Below, in pieces: positions 34,970 through 44,359 of a DNA stretch of 64,000 nt (position 1 is its first letter; every line of letters begins with the position of its first letter). The stretch covers positions 2,480,001 to 2,544,000 of the forward strand of contig NZ_CP019327.1 in assembly GCF_001971705.1 (NCBI RefSeq), read 5' to 3'. The notes below the pieces were generated by a model. It made no database searches and was not told the DNA's origin. It saw nothing but the letters and a program-made list of their open reading frames with translations. The stretch is from Natronorubrum daqingense. GTDB taxonomy: Archaea; Halobacteriota; Halobacteria; Halobacteriales; Natrialbaceae. Both the position numbers and the translations under genes were made by a program.

Positions 34970-35725
34970 TTACTCTCCCGTAGCTCCACCGTCATCGACG
35001 TATGCGCGAGTCGCGTCGACGAGCATCTGTCGATACGTACTCGAGTCCGGATTCGCGACGAGTTCGCGAAAGCGGCGTTTGAACCCCTCGAAGTCGACGC
35101 TCGGCGCGTCCATCGCGGCAGCGTACGCGAGGTCGTACAGTCGGTGGTCGTCCTCGACGAGGTCGTGACGTTCGGCCAGTGCGAGCGCGAACGCGGCGTT
35201 GACGGCGGTGATATCCGGATCTGCACTCGCAGAGCGGCGCGTGAGTCCTGACCGAGACGGCGTCTCGGGTCGGTCGGCGACGGCCATCGCGAGGCTGGAC
35301 TCGAGGAACGACAGGAGTTTTTCGCCGGGACCGACGGTGAGCGTGATATCGTCGGCGTAGATGTCCTTCATGTGATTTGCGATCTGGTAGCAGTGCGAGA
35401 GCTTTCGGCGCTCGACGCTCTTGCCGGCCAGTCCGAGGTAGAGAACCTCTTCTGTCGATTGGGTGTGGGAAGGATGGGCCTGCTCGTACCTGGCCATATG
35501 GGAGAACTCGTGAAGGGCGAGTTCGCGAGCCATCGCGCTCGAGGCGGCTTGTTTCGAGATGTTCAGGACGTGTCGGTCGTCGTAGTGTCCGGCCCAGGTT
35601 CGTTCGTCCGGGTCGTCTCGGAGGTGGACGTGGACGGGCAACGAGAGATCGTGTTCCGTTTCGAAGAGGTCACGGGCCCCGAGGAACGGAGAAGTCGGCC
35701 CTGCACCCTGTACGCGGAGATCCAT
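34970..35725 (-). CDS. Haloarchaeal HEFSH-motif putative metalloprotein (DUF5781-like)
   Basis: The protein (251 aa from ATG 35725) contains MARELALHEFSHMARYEQAH, a zinc-metallopeptidase-like HExxH helix, preceded by VHVHLRDDPDERTWAG. It resembles a conserved haloarchaeal family encoded next to aEF-2 that I recall as DUF5781. Substrate and activity are unknown. The start MDLRVQGAGP is preferred over an in-frame ATG five codons upstream (35740). It is divergent from aEF-2. Confidence 0.72.
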   Translation of the reverse strand: MDLRVQGAGPTSPFLGARDLFETEHDLSLPVHVHLRDDPDERTWAGHYDDRHVLNISKQAASSAMARELALHEFSHMARYEQAHPSHTQSTEEVLYLGLAGKSVERRKLSHCYQIANHMKDIYADDITLTVGPGEKLLSFLESSLAMAVADRPETPSRSGLTRRSASADPDITAVNAAFALALAERHDLVEDDHRLYDLAYAAAMDAPSVDFEGFKRRFRELVANPDSSTYRQMLVDATRAYVDDGGATGE

Positions 35726-35969
35726 GGGTATCTGTATCACGTCCTGCCGCCCTATGTCTTTTGCGCTCGTCCTCTCTGATTACTGATGGGTAATCGGTCG
35801 TTCCTCGAGGTTGTATTCACGCGTCCGAGTCCCGCCGTTTTGTCTTTACAGGCTGCATGTTATTCACTCACTCAGATTGGAAATTATGGCGTAACGTGCG
35901 CGAATCCGACGGATTCGAGCGACGACGAAACACTACCCTTTTGACCCCGCTACCGATAATAGGTGGTAT

Positions 35970-38156
35970 ATGGGCCGACGCAAGAAAATCGTCCAAGAGT
36001 GTGAACGGTTGATGGACGAACCGGAGAACATCCGGAACATCGCCATCGCCGCTCACGTCGATCACGGAAAAACAACCCTTTCTGACAATCTCCTCGCTGG
36101 TGCCGGCATGATCTCCGACGAGACTGCCGGCGAACAGCTCGCGATGGACACGGAAGAAGACGAACAAGAACGCGGGATCACCATCGACGCGGCGAACGTT
36201 TCGATGACGCACGAGTACGAGGACACCAACCACCTCATCAACCTCATCGACACGCCCGGCCACGTCGACTTCGGTGGCGACGTGACCCGTGCGATGCGCG
36301 CCGTCGACGGTGCGCTCGTCGTCGTCGACGCCGTCGAGGGAGCCATGCCACAGACCGAAACGGTTCTGCGACAAGCACTCCGCGAGGGCGTCAAGCCGAC
36401 CCTGTTCATCAACAAGGTCGACCGTCTGATCTCCGAACTGCAGGAAGGTCCCGAGGAGATGCAACAGCGACTCGTCTCGGTCATCAACGACGTCAACGAA
36501 CTCATTCGTGGCATGACCGAGGAGATGGACGACATCGACGACTGGACCGTCTCCGTCGAGGACGGCACCGTCGGCTTCGGTTCCGCACTGTACAAGTGGG
36601 GCGTCTCGATGCCGTCGATGCAGGCCACCGGCATGGACTTCGCCGAGATCATGGAACTCGAGCGCGCCGACAAGCGCCAGGAACTCCACGAGAAGACGCC
36701 GCTTTCGGACGTCGTACTCGACATGGTCTGTGAGCACTTCCCGAACCCCGTCGACGCACAGCCGATGCGTATCCCGCGTATCTGGCGCGGTGACGACGAA
36801 TCCGACCTGGCAGAGGGAATGCGCCTCGTCGACGAATCCGGCGAGGTCGTCTTCATGGTCACCGACATCGGGATGGACCCACACGCCGGCGAAATCGCCT
36901 CCGGTCGTGTCTTCTCGGGAACGCTCGAGAAGGGCCAGGAACTGTACGTCTCCGGGACCGCGGGCAAGAACCGCGTCCAGTCCGTCGGGATCTACATGGG
37001 TGGCGAGCGCGAGGAAGTCGACAACGTTCCCGCGGGGAACATCGCGGCCGTCACCGGCCTGCGAGACGCCATCGCGGGCTCGACGGTCTCTTCCGTCGAG
37101 ATGACGCCGTTCGAGTCGATCGAGCACATCTCGGAACCGGTCATTACGAAGAGCGTCGAGGCCCAGACGATGGACGACCTGCCAAAGCTCATCGAGACGC
37201 TGCGCCAGGTCTCCAAGGAGGACCCGACGATCCAGATTACGATCAACGAGGACACCGGCGAGCACCTGATCTCCGGACAGGGTGAACTTCACCTCGAGGT
37301 CATCACCCAGCGTATCGAGAAGAACCAGGGCATTCCGGTCAACACCGGTGAACCGATCGTCGTCTACCGCGAGCAGTCCCAGCGGCCGAGCGACGAGATC
37401 GAAGGTATCTCGCCGAACCGCCACAACCGCTTCTACGTCTCCGTCGAGCCGATGTCGGACGAACTCGTCGAGACGATCAAGCTGGGCGAGGCGTCGATGG
37501 ACATGCCAGAGCAGGAGCGTCGAGAGGCCTTACAAGAGGCCGGCATGGACAAAGACGACTCCCAGGAAGTCGAACACATCCACGGGACGAACATCCTCAT
37601 CGACGATACGAAGGGGATCCAGCACCTGAACGAGACGATGGAACTCGTGATCGAGGGATTCGAGGACGCCCTCGACAACGGGCCGCTCGCGAACGAACCG
37701 GTCCAGGGGACGCTCATCCGACTGCACGACGCCCGACTCCACGAGGACACCATCCACCGCGGCCCGGCACAGGTCATCCCGGCAACCCGAAACGCGCTCC
37801 ACAAGGCGCTGATCGACGGGAAGATCAAGCTGCTCGAGCCGATGCAGGACGCTCGTATCGACGTGCCAAACGACCACATGGGTGCCGCATCCGGCGAGAT
37901 CCAGGGCCGACGTGGCCGCGTCGACGACATGTATCAGGAGGGTGACCTCATGGTCGTCGAGGGTATCGCACCCGTCGACGAGATGATCGGCTTCGCGAGC
38001 GACATTCGCTCCGCGACCGAGGGTCGCGCCGCCTGGAACACCGAGAACGCCGGCTTCGAGGTCATGTCCGACTCGCTCCAGCGCGAGAAGATCATGGAGA
38101 TCCGCGAGCGCAAGGGCATGAAACTCGAGCTTCCGCCAAGCATCGACTACATCTAA
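35970..38156 (+). CDS. fusA: Translation elongation factor aEF-2
   Basis: This 728-aa GTPase drives translocation. G1 is [13 protein letters not shown] near the N-terminus, G2 lies in [11 protein letters not shown]3 is [11 protein letters not shown], and G4 is INKVDRL. The C-terminal domain has [12 protein letters not shown], where the His of IHRG is the diphthamide site. Its length is normal for archaea. The gene has its own promoter region; in this genome it is separated from rps7 by the CHAT gene set and the HEFSH protein. Confidence 0.97.
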   Translation: MGRRKKIVQECERLMDEPENIRNIAIAAHVDHGKTTLSDNLLAGAGMISDETAGEQLAMDTEEDEQERGITIDAANVSMTHEYEDTNHLINLIDTPGHVDFGGDVTRAMRAVDGALVVVDAVEGAMPQTETVLRQALREGVKPTLFINKVDRLISELQEGPEEMQQRLVSVINDVNELIRGMTEEMDDIDDWTVSVEDGTVGFGSALYKWGVSMPSMQATGMDFAEIMELERADKRQELHEKTPLSDVVLDMVCEHFPNPVDAQPMRIPRIWRGDDESDLAEGMRLVDESGEVVFMVTDIGMDPHAGEIASGRVFSGTLEKGQELYVSGTAGKNRVQSVGIYMGGEREEVDNVPAGNIAAVTGLRDAIAGSTVSSVEMTPFESIEHISEPVITKSVEAQTMDDLPKLIETLRQVSKEDPTIQITINEDTGEHLISGQGELHLEVITQRIEKNQGIPVNTGEPIVVYREQSQRPSDEIEGISPNRHNRFYVSVEPMSDELVETIKLGEASMDMPEQERREALQEAGMDKDDSQEVEHIHGTNILIDDTKGIQHLNETMELVIEGFEDALDNGPLANEPVQGTLIRLHDARLHEDTIHRGPAQVIPATRNALHKALIDGKIKLLEPMQDARIDVPNDHMGAASGEIQGRRGRVDDMYQEGDLMVVEGIAPVDEMIGFASDIRSATEGRAAWNTENAGFEVMSDSLQREKIMEIRERKGMKLELPPSIDYI

Positions 38157-38411
38157 GCGCCGGTTTACTCCTCGAGTGCGCTTCGCGCACCGTTTCTTTG
38201 TTTGCGAACGGCTCGAGACTGTTCTCGAGCACAGTGCTCATGTTCACCTACAGTCGGTCGGGACCGTTCAGTAACAGTGCCGACTCGACGCTCGCGGTGG
38301 ATCGGACGGTTTGGTCGTCCCCGAACGCTGATCCGAGCCGGACGGGCTGTTAGTTAGATGTAGCGGGTGTGGGTTAACCAAACCGTCTCATTACGGTCGC
38401 GTAGTTCACGT

Positions 38412-39554
38412 TCAATTTGAGTCGAGCACGTCGAGTACGTCGGGGGCTTCGTACACTTTGCCGCGCTGTTTTCCGGTCGTTTCCCGAACGATGCCCTCGC
38501 GTTCGAGTGCGCTGATCGCCTCGTAGACCGAGGGTTTCGACCGACCGATCGCCTCAATAGCTCGCGGGCCGGTGAGGTAGGGCTGTTCGAAGACGTAATC
38601 GACGAGTTCTCGAGCTGTCGGATGGCTCGGGAACCGCTCTCGGTACGCTCGACGAAGGTCAGTCAGTTCGACGCCGCAGTCGTAGGCGTCGATGGCCTGT
38701 TCGGCGATGGCGTCCAGGACGAACGTCGTCCACTCCTCGTAGGCTCCCTCGGTGCTGACGGCTAGCAGCTTTTCGCGGTAGTCCCCGCCGAACCGCTTGA
38801 AGTACGCGCTGAGGTAGAGATACGGGCCAGGGAGCAAGCCGGCATCGTAGAGCTGGAGCATGATCAGCAACCGGCCGAGTCGGCCGTTACCGTCTCGGAA
38901 TGGATGGATCGCCTCGAACTGGTAGTGGATGAGTGCGGTGTCGATCAGCGGCGGGTACTCACCACGCTGTGCGTACGAGAAGAGTTGATCTAACAGGAGC
39001 TCGACCAGGTCGGGGTTCGCGGGAATGAACGAGGCGTTTTTCGGCCCGCCGTCCGGGGAGCCAATGTACACGGGGATATCTCGGAGTTCGCCCGGGCGTT
39101 GCTCTTCGCCGCGGACGCCTCCGAGGAGAATATCGTGAAGGTCGCAGGTAAACTCTTGATCGATGTCCCCGCCGTCGTCGAGGTGCTCGAAGCCGTACGT
39201 GACCGCGTCGACGTAGTTGTACGCTTCGCGGACGTCGTCGCGCTCGGCGGCGGATCGCTCAGGTGTCGAACCGAGTTCGTGGGCGTAAATATCGGAAATC
39301 GTTACGTTCGTCCCCTCGACCTGGGAACTCATCGCCGCCTCGCGGTGGACGAACGGCGCGATCAGCAGGTTCGGGTTCTCGAGATCGCGCTCGAGCGTCG
39401 CCAGCCGACCCAGCGCGTAGTTCGCGTCGCCGTAGACGGCGAGTAAGTCGTCAGTATACTCGAGGTCGGGTGGGAGGCTGGCCGGCGTGTGACACGGGAG
39501 GTCGTCGTATTCGTCGATTCGGCCGGGGCCGTCCGTGAAGTCCGCCGAGTCCAT
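38412..39554 (-). CDS. Fic-domain AMP-transferase with N-terminal inhibitory motif and C-terminal wHTH
   Basis: The 380-aa protein has the canonical Fic motif HPFRDGNGRLGR (residues 217-228; catalytic His217). SSQVEG at 76-81 matches the (S/T)xxxE(G/N) inhibitory helix, placing it in the auto-inhibited class with the helix N-terminal to the Fic core. The last 80 residues look like a winged helix (GRSKPSVYEAISALEREGIVRETTGKQRGKVYEAPDVLDVL in outline). Fic proteins attach AMP or other nucleotides to target proteins. No toxin or antitoxin partner is adjacent. The start at 39554 (MDSADFTDGP) is chosen over the frame 10 codons longer. Confidence 0.92.
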   Translation of the reverse strand: MDSADFTDGPGRIDEYDDLPCHTPASLPPDLEYTDDLLAVYGDANYALGRLATLERDLENPNLLIAPFVHREAAMSSQVEGTNVTISDIYAHELGSTPERSAAERDDVREAYNYVDAVTYGFEHLDDGGDIDQEFTCDLHDILLGGVRGEEQRPGELRDIPVYIGSPDGGPKNASFIPANPDLVELLLDQLFSYAQRGEYPPLIDTALIHYQFEAIHPFRDGNGRLGRLLIMLQLYDAGLLPGPYLYLSAYFKRFGGDYREKLLAVSTEGAYEEWTTFVLDAIAEQAIDAYDCGVELTDLRRAYRERFPSHPTARELVDYVFEQPYLTGPRAIEAIGRSKPSVYEAISALEREGIVRETTGKQRGKVYEAPDVLDVLDSN

Positions 39555-39697
39555 CGTACTACGCGAGACTCTGGCAGCCAGCAAGTTAGTTGTTCTGGCG
39601 TTGGGTTAACTTATGGACGAACGAGCGTCGTGGGCGTTACTCGAGTGGCAGTAGCCATAACGAAGTAGGGGTGTATGGCCGTTCGGCGTTCGGGTGA

Positions 39698-41077
39698 TTA
39701 CTCCCGTTCGCCCGCACCGAGCGCAGCCTCTCCAACCTTCTCGTGGCCTTCGATAACCTCCTGTCCATCCATGTACGGCCGCAGCGGTTCAGGAATCGTC
39801 ACCGTGCCGTCGTCGTTCTGGTAGTACTCGAGGATGGCCACCATAACCCGCGGCAGCGCCAGTCCCGAGGCGTTCAGGGTGTGGAGGTACTCGGCCGACT
39901 CGTGGCGCTCGGGGCGATAGCGCAGGCCGGCGCGTCGGGCCTGAAAGTCCTCGAAGTTCGAGGCGCTCGAGACCTCGAGCCAGCGCCCGCCCTCCTCGGG
40001 GCCGTCGTCCATGTCGTCGCCGGGAGCCCAGATTTCGATGTCGTAGGTCTTCGCGCTCGCGAAGGTCAGATCGCCGGTACAGAGTTCGAGAATGCGGTAC
40101 GGAAGTTCCAGTCGGCGCAGGACTTCCTCGGCTTCCGAGAGCAGGCCCTCGAGTCGGTCGTGGCTCTCCTCGGGTTCGACGAAGTTGACGAGTTCGACCT
40201 TGTTGAACTGGTGGACGCGGACGATGCCGCGCGTCTCGGTGCCGTGCTCGCCGGCCTCGCGGCGAAAGTTCGGCGTGTAGGCCTGGTGTTTGAGCGGGAG
40301 GTCGTCCGTGAGGAGGATCTCTTCGCTGTACATGTTGGTGACGGGCACCTCCGCGGTCGGACAGAGCCAGAGGTCGTCGTCGTCGTAGTCTTCCTCGTTG
40401 CTTCCCCCGAGTCGGTAGGCGTCGTCCGCAAACTTCGGGAGCTGGCCGGTGCCGCGCATCGATTCGCTCGAGACGGGAATCGGCGGGAAGAGATCGACGT
40501 AGTCCTGTTCGCGGTGAACGTCCATCATGAACTGGACGAGGGCGTGCTCGAGTCGTGCGCCGTCGCCTTTGAGGAAGTAAAAGCCAGAGCCCGTCGTCTT
40601 CGCGCCGCGTGCCTCGTCGATGATGTCGAGATCCTCGCCGAGTTCGTAGTGGGGTGTAATTTCGTCGGCGTCGACGCGGAGGTTCTCGAAGCCCCAGCGT
40701 CGGTCCTCGACGTTGTGGCGCTCGTCGACACCCTTCGGGACGCTTTCGTGTGGGAGTTGGGGAACCTCGAGCATTCGCTCGTCCAGTTCCTCGCGCAACT
40801 CGGTGGCTTCGTCTTCGACGTCTTCGATTTCGGCTTTCAGCTCCTTCGACTGGGAGATCGCCTCGTCCTTTTCGTCTTGTTTGCCGTCGGCGACTAATTC
40901 GCCGATTCGTTGGGTAACCTGATTGCGCTCGTGACGCAGTTCGTCGCCGCGAGCTTTCAGTTCTCGCCACCGTTCGTCGATCTCGAGGAGGTCGTCGAGG
41001 TCGACGTCGGCGCCGCGGGCCTCGAGCGCGTCGCGTACCTCCTGGGGGTTCTCGCGAAGATAAGTCCGGTCGAGCAT
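39698..41077 (-). CDS. serS: Seryl-tRNA synthetase
   Basis: The 459-aa class II synthetase has an N-terminal coiled-coil arm (about residues 30-105), motif 2 FRREAGEHGTETRGIVRVHQF and motif 3 ASGLALPRVMVAILE. The start MLDRTYLRENPQEVRDAL at 41077 is the classic family N-terminus; the frame extends further upstream without family sequence. It is the bacterial-type SerRS used by haloarchaea. It is divergent from the PhoU/TrkA_C gene. Confidence 0.97.
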   Translation of the reverse strand: MLDRTYLRENPQEVRDALEARGADVDLDDLLEIDERWRELKARGDELRHERNQVTQRIGELVADGKQDEKDEAISQSKELKAEIEDVEDEATELREELDERMLEVPQLPHESVPKGVDERHNVEDRRWGFENLRVDADEITPHYELGEDLDIIDEARGAKTTGSGFYFLKGDGARLEHALVQFMMDVHREQDYVDLFPPIPVSSESMRGTGQLPKFADDAYRLGGSNEEDYDDDDLWLCPTAEVPVTNMYSEEILLTDDLPLKHQAYTPNFRREAGEHGTETRGIVRVHQFNKVELVNFVEPEESHDRLEGLLSEAEEVLRRLELPYRILELCTGDLTFASAKTYDIEIWAPGDDMDDGPEEGGRWLEVSSASNFEDFQARRAGLRYRPERHESAEYLHTLNASGLALPRVMVAILEYYQNDDGTVTIPEPLRPYMDGQEVIEGHEKVGEAALGAGERE

Positions 41078-41214
41078 GCTCGTGGCTTCTTCGTGGCGGG
41101 GCAAAACCGTGTCGGAAGCAGCCCTCGTGGCGATTGTCGCAGTTGGTGAGAATGCGAGGCGAATATGGCGAGTCGCGGGAAACGCTTTTTTCGGTACGGG
41201 ACGGGGTTTCGCGT

Positions 41215-42423
41215 ATGGACCCGCTCGAGGGCGAAGCGTCGTCGGCATCGGTCGAGTACGAGCCCGTCAGCGTCAAGGACGTCCTCGTCGAGATGAAAGA
41301 CACCGCGGAGTTGCTGATCGACCTCTCGTATTCGGCCGTCCTTCACCGAAACGCGGACCTCGCACACGAAGTGTTGCGCTTAGAAGAGCGAATGAACGTC
41401 CTCGAGCTTCGCGCGCGGATGAGCCTCATGATGGCCGTTCGGAAGCCGGCCGACGCGGAGGAACTCGCGCCGGTGTTAGGAATCGTCGCCGCAGCCGACA
41501 CGATCAGCGACGCGGCCGGCGACATCGCGAAGATCGTCTTAGAGGAGATGGGACTGCCCGACGCGATGCGAGCGGCGCTTCCGGAAGCCGCGGAGACCCT
41601 CGTTCGCGGTGTCGTCGACCCGAACTCCGCGTACGCCGGCCGAACGCTCGCGGATATCGACCTCGAGTCCGAAACCGGCGTTCGCGTGATCGCCCTCCGT
41701 CGCGGAGACGAGTGGCTGCTCAACCCTGGCCCGGAGACATCCATCGAGGGGGATGACGTGGCGCTCCTTCGCGGCCCCGACCCGGCGATCGGCGAGGTTT
41801 GTACGGAACTCACCGGGGAGACGTTCGAGCCGCCGACGATCGACGATCCGGGCATTCCGGATCTCGAACGGGCGGTCGATACGATCGTCCACATGAAAAA
41901 CCTCTCCGAGTTGGCGGTCGATCTGGCCTACAGCAGCGTGTTGTTCGACAGCGCGGAGTTGGCCGAGGAGGTCCGCAACCTCGAGGTCGAAGTCGACGCG
42001 ATGCAATCGCGATTCGAGGCGTGGACGCTGCGCGCGGCGGCCGACGCGAACGACCCGGTCGTCTTGCGCGGGCTCATTCGACTCGGAACCAGCACGGAGG
42101 TCATCAGCGACGCGGCGGTCGACATCAGTGAGGGCGTCCTTCGTGATATCGACGTCCATCCGGTCGTCCAGCAGGCGGTTCAAGAGAGTGACGAGATCAT
42201 TACTCGAGTCGAGGTCGAACCCGAGAGCGAACTCGACGGGACCGCCGTGGTCGCGGGCGTTCCCGACGTCGAGTCGACGATGTCGGTGATCGCGATTCGC
42301 CGTCCCGGCGACGGCTGGTTGTTGGTCGCGGATTCGGACGCGGAACTGCGCGGCGGCGACGTACTCATCTCGAAGGGGACGCGGACGGCCGCGGACGCGT
42401 TCGACGCGCTCTCGACGGTGTGA
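41215..42423 (+). CDS. PhoU/TrkA_C tandem-repeat regulatory protein
   Basis: The 402-aa protein is two tandem copies of a PhoU-like helical domain followed by a TrkA_C (RCK C-terminal) domain: KDTAELLIDLSYSAVLH and TGVRVIALRRGDEWLLNP in the first half, MKNLSELAVDLAYSSVLFDS and TMSVIAIRRPGDGWLLVADS in the second. TrkA_C domains bind small ligands and gate ion transport. Next to several MgtE-type transporter genes it is a good candidate for a cytosolic regulator of Mg or K transport. It is convergent with the MgtE genes. Confidence 0.82.
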   Translation: MDPLEGEASSASVEYEPVSVKDVLVEMKDTAELLIDLSYSAVLHRNADLAHEVLRLEERMNVLELRARMSLMMAVRKPADAEELAPVLGIVAAADTISDAAGDIAKIVLEEMGLPDAMRAALPEAAETLVRGVVDPNSAYAGRTLADIDLESETGVRVIALRRGDEWLLNPGPETSIEGDDVALLRGPDPAIGEVCTELTGETFEPPTIDDPGIPDLERAVDTIVHMKNLSELAVDLAYSSVLFDSAELAEEVRNLEVEVDAMQSRFEAWTLRAAADANDPVVLRGLIRLGTSTEVISDAAVDISEGVLRDIDVHPVVQQAVQESDEIITRVEVEPESELDGTAVVAGVPDVESTMSVIAIRRPGDGWLLVADSDAELRGGDVLISKGTRTAADAFDALSTV

Positions 42424-42463
42424 TGTCTTTGTCCCCGTCTATCCGAATTCGCAGGTTCGTCTC

Positions 42464-42601
42464 TCACGTGTTCGTCGTGAGAATCGCGACCAACTCGAGG
42501 TAGACGAGCGCCCCGAGGAGGGCGACGGCGATGGCGACGAGGAGGGGGACGCCGGTTTTTACGGCGAGCGGGACGCGACCCGTTTGAAACGACGGAATCA
42601 T
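42464..42601 (-). CDS. Candidate 45-aa single-TM protein
   Basis: The frame from ATG 42601 encodes MIPSFQTGRVPLAVKTG, then about 22 hydrophobic residues and LTTNT. It lies downstream of the split MgtE pair on the same strand. Short haloarchaeal membrane proteins of this form are common, but no family was recognised. The upstream extension of the frame is Arg/Ser/Thr-rich and not convincing. Confidence 0.45.
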   Translation of the reverse strand: MIPSFQTGRVPLAVKTGVPLLVAIAVALLGALVYLELVAILTTNT

Positions 42602-42857
42602 GCGTTTCCCCGCTCGTCGGTGCGTCGGTGTCCCTGTCCTCGACCGTCGATACGCCGGTGATCGTCGGTGCGTCGGCGGTCGATTAGGCGTGCGCGTCGG
42701 AGGACTCGAGGTGCTCGTTCGTGATGACTGGTGACGTGTGAGGCCATACCGTGTGGCCAACAGCGTGCTATTTGAATCTCAGTCAGACGCCTGACAGACG
42801 GCCGCTCCGTACCGGAACACGGCCGTCTCGACGAGACGATTCGACGGCCTGAGTCGC

Positions 42858-43439
42858 TTAGAATCCGAGGACGTGCGCCGAGACGCCGATGAAGATGACC
42901 ATGCCGAAGACGTCGACGACGTTGGTGACGATCGGAATCGTCGTGTCGTCGGGGTCGATTCCCATCCGATAGGAGCCGTACGTGGCGGCGAAACTGAAGA
43001 TAATCGCGATGACGGCGACGGACATCCCGCTGACGAGCGAGATGAATAGCAGCGACGGAAACCCGACCGTCCCGCCGAAGAGGACGGTGTCAAGCAGACC
43101 AGCACCGATCGCGAGAGCCGTGAATATCGTCACTGCGAGCGCGAGGACCGCCGCGATGTCAGCCCAGAGTTCCCGATCGCGCGGATCGAGTTCGGTCGTC
43201 CCCAGGTGAAAGCGCGTCGACAGCCGAGAGCTCAGGATGGCACCGAGATTTCCGCCCATGTCGACCATCGTCGGCACCATCACCGCGAGGATGGCGATTT
43301 CCTCGATCATCTCCTCCGCGGATTCGAGGGTGATGCCGGCCCAGAGGACGATGGCCGAGAGCACGATAAGCAGCGGAAACATGTTTCCGACGATCGACTT
43401 CCAGTTCCACGTCCCGAGTGAGCCCTGTGGGACGACCAT
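42858..43439 (-). CDS. MgtE-type transport domain protein, second of a split pair
   Basis: The 193-aa protein is only the five-helix MgtE membrane domain. PTMVDMGGNLGAILSSRLS corresponds to the MgtE P-xx-MGGN signature, and MGIDPDDTTIPIVTNVVDV to the DP...P...T..D segment near the Mg site. The N and CBS gating domains are absent. Its start overlaps the stop of the upstream partner gene by one base, so the two half-transporters are translationally coupled and probably form a heterodimer. Confidence 0.85.
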   Translation of the reverse strand: MVVPQGSLGTWNWKSIVGNMFPLLIVLSAIVLWAGITLESAEEMIEEIAILAVMVPTMVDMGGNLGAILSSRLSTRFHLGTTELDPRDRELWADIAAVLALAVTIFTALAIGAGLLDTVLFGGTVGFPSLLFISLVSGMSVAVIAIIFSFAATYGSYRMGIDPDDTTIPIVTNVVDVFGMVIFIGVSAHVLGF

Positions 43440-44014
43440 CAGAGCAACACCTCCATCGTCCCGACGGCGAACAACAAGAACAACATCCCGAAGATGTCAC
43501 CGAGCGTCGTGACGACCGGTCCGACGAGGTTGTCCGGATCGTAGCCGTGTCGATAGCCCGCGAAGATCAACGCGAGCAAGCCGGCGATCATGACGAACGA
43601 GGTCAACACGCCGGAGATCAACATAATTCCGACGAGTTCGTACAGGGCGGCGACGTCGCCCCAGCCCAACACCCACTCGAGGGCGACCCAGGTGAGCGCA
43701 CCGATAACGACCGAGATGCCGATGCCGTTGATGAACGACGCCAGCACGGCGTTGATCAGCCGCTCGTTCCACTCGAAGTGAGGTTCGATCAGCCCCTGGT
43801 GGAGCCCGCTGGCGATTCGGCCGCCGAGTGCGCCGTAGACGTTCCCGCGGGTTGCAAGAAACACGGGAATCATGACGAAGAGGCCGGGAAACCGTTCGAT
43901 ACTATCGACGAGTCCTTCGAGTACGAGTCCGGCGAAGAGCCCGCCACTGAGTGCGATGAACAATATCGGGAGCGCTTCTCGGTAGATAGACCAGACATCG
44001 CCGCGAACGCTCAT
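43439..44014 (-). CDS. MgtE-type transport domain protein, first of a split pair
   Basis: The 191-aa protein is a bare MgtE membrane domain with PVFLATRGNVYGALGGRIASG (MGGN changed to TRGN) and YGYDPDNLVGPVVTTLGDI. Divergence from its partner suggests the two subunits have different roles in one pore. It is followed with a one-base overlap by the second half. Transport of Mg or another divalent cation is likely. No cytosolic gating domain is encoded in either half. Confidence 0.85.
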   Translation of the reverse strand: MSVRGDVWSIYREALPILFIALSGGLFAGLVLEGLVDSIERFPGLFVMIPVFLATRGNVYGALGGRIASGLHQGLIEPHFEWNERLINAVLASFINGIGISVVIGALTWVALEWVLGWGDVAALYELVGIMLISGVLTSFVMIAGLLALIFAGYRHGYDPDNLVGPVVTTLGDIFGMLFLLFAVGTMEVLL

Positions 44015-44182
44015 ACCAGAGAGTCACTCAATTCGATGTTAAACGTACCGGCACCACGACGGCGTTTCTCGACGAGACAAACGGCCGACATTTGACACAA
44101 GTCACCAAATTCCGTGGTGAGAATTAGCGATGTTAGTCGGAGTAGAAACTATCTTTAGCCTATTCTAATAATCGGCCAGTGC

Positions 44183-44359
44183 ATGCTGTACACCAATCAC
44201 AGCAGTCGAGATGGAACCGTTAGCAACGAGGCCGAACCAGTTACCGCCGGTCACGAATTCACTCGGACGCTCGAGGATCTGATCCTCGACTTGCTTCAAG
44301 GAGAGTTCGCAGGCGTCATTCGCTCGCACAGCCGCGGTGAGGTGTATGGGGGCGAGTAA
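44183..44359 (+). CDS. Candidate 58-aa small ORF overlapping the CBS-MgtE gene start
   Basis: The frame from ATG 44183 runs to a TAA at 44357-44359, overlapping the CBS-MgtE ATG (44346) by 14 nt in another frame. The product is MLYTNHSSRDGTVSNE, then TRTLEDLILDLLQGEFAGVIRSHSRGE. The overlap would couple translation to the transporter. No family recognised; it could be chance. Confidence 0.35.
   Translation: MLYTNHSSRDGTVSNEAEPVTAGHEFTRTLEDLILDLLQGEFAGVIRSHSRGEVYGGE

Noticed and set aside
35868-37424. 518-aa open frame opposite aEF-2
   Set aside because: Antisense shadow; no recognisable domain.
39789-41303. 504-aa open frame in the serS region
   Set aside because: Arg/Ser-rich out-of-frame shadow on the same strand as serS.
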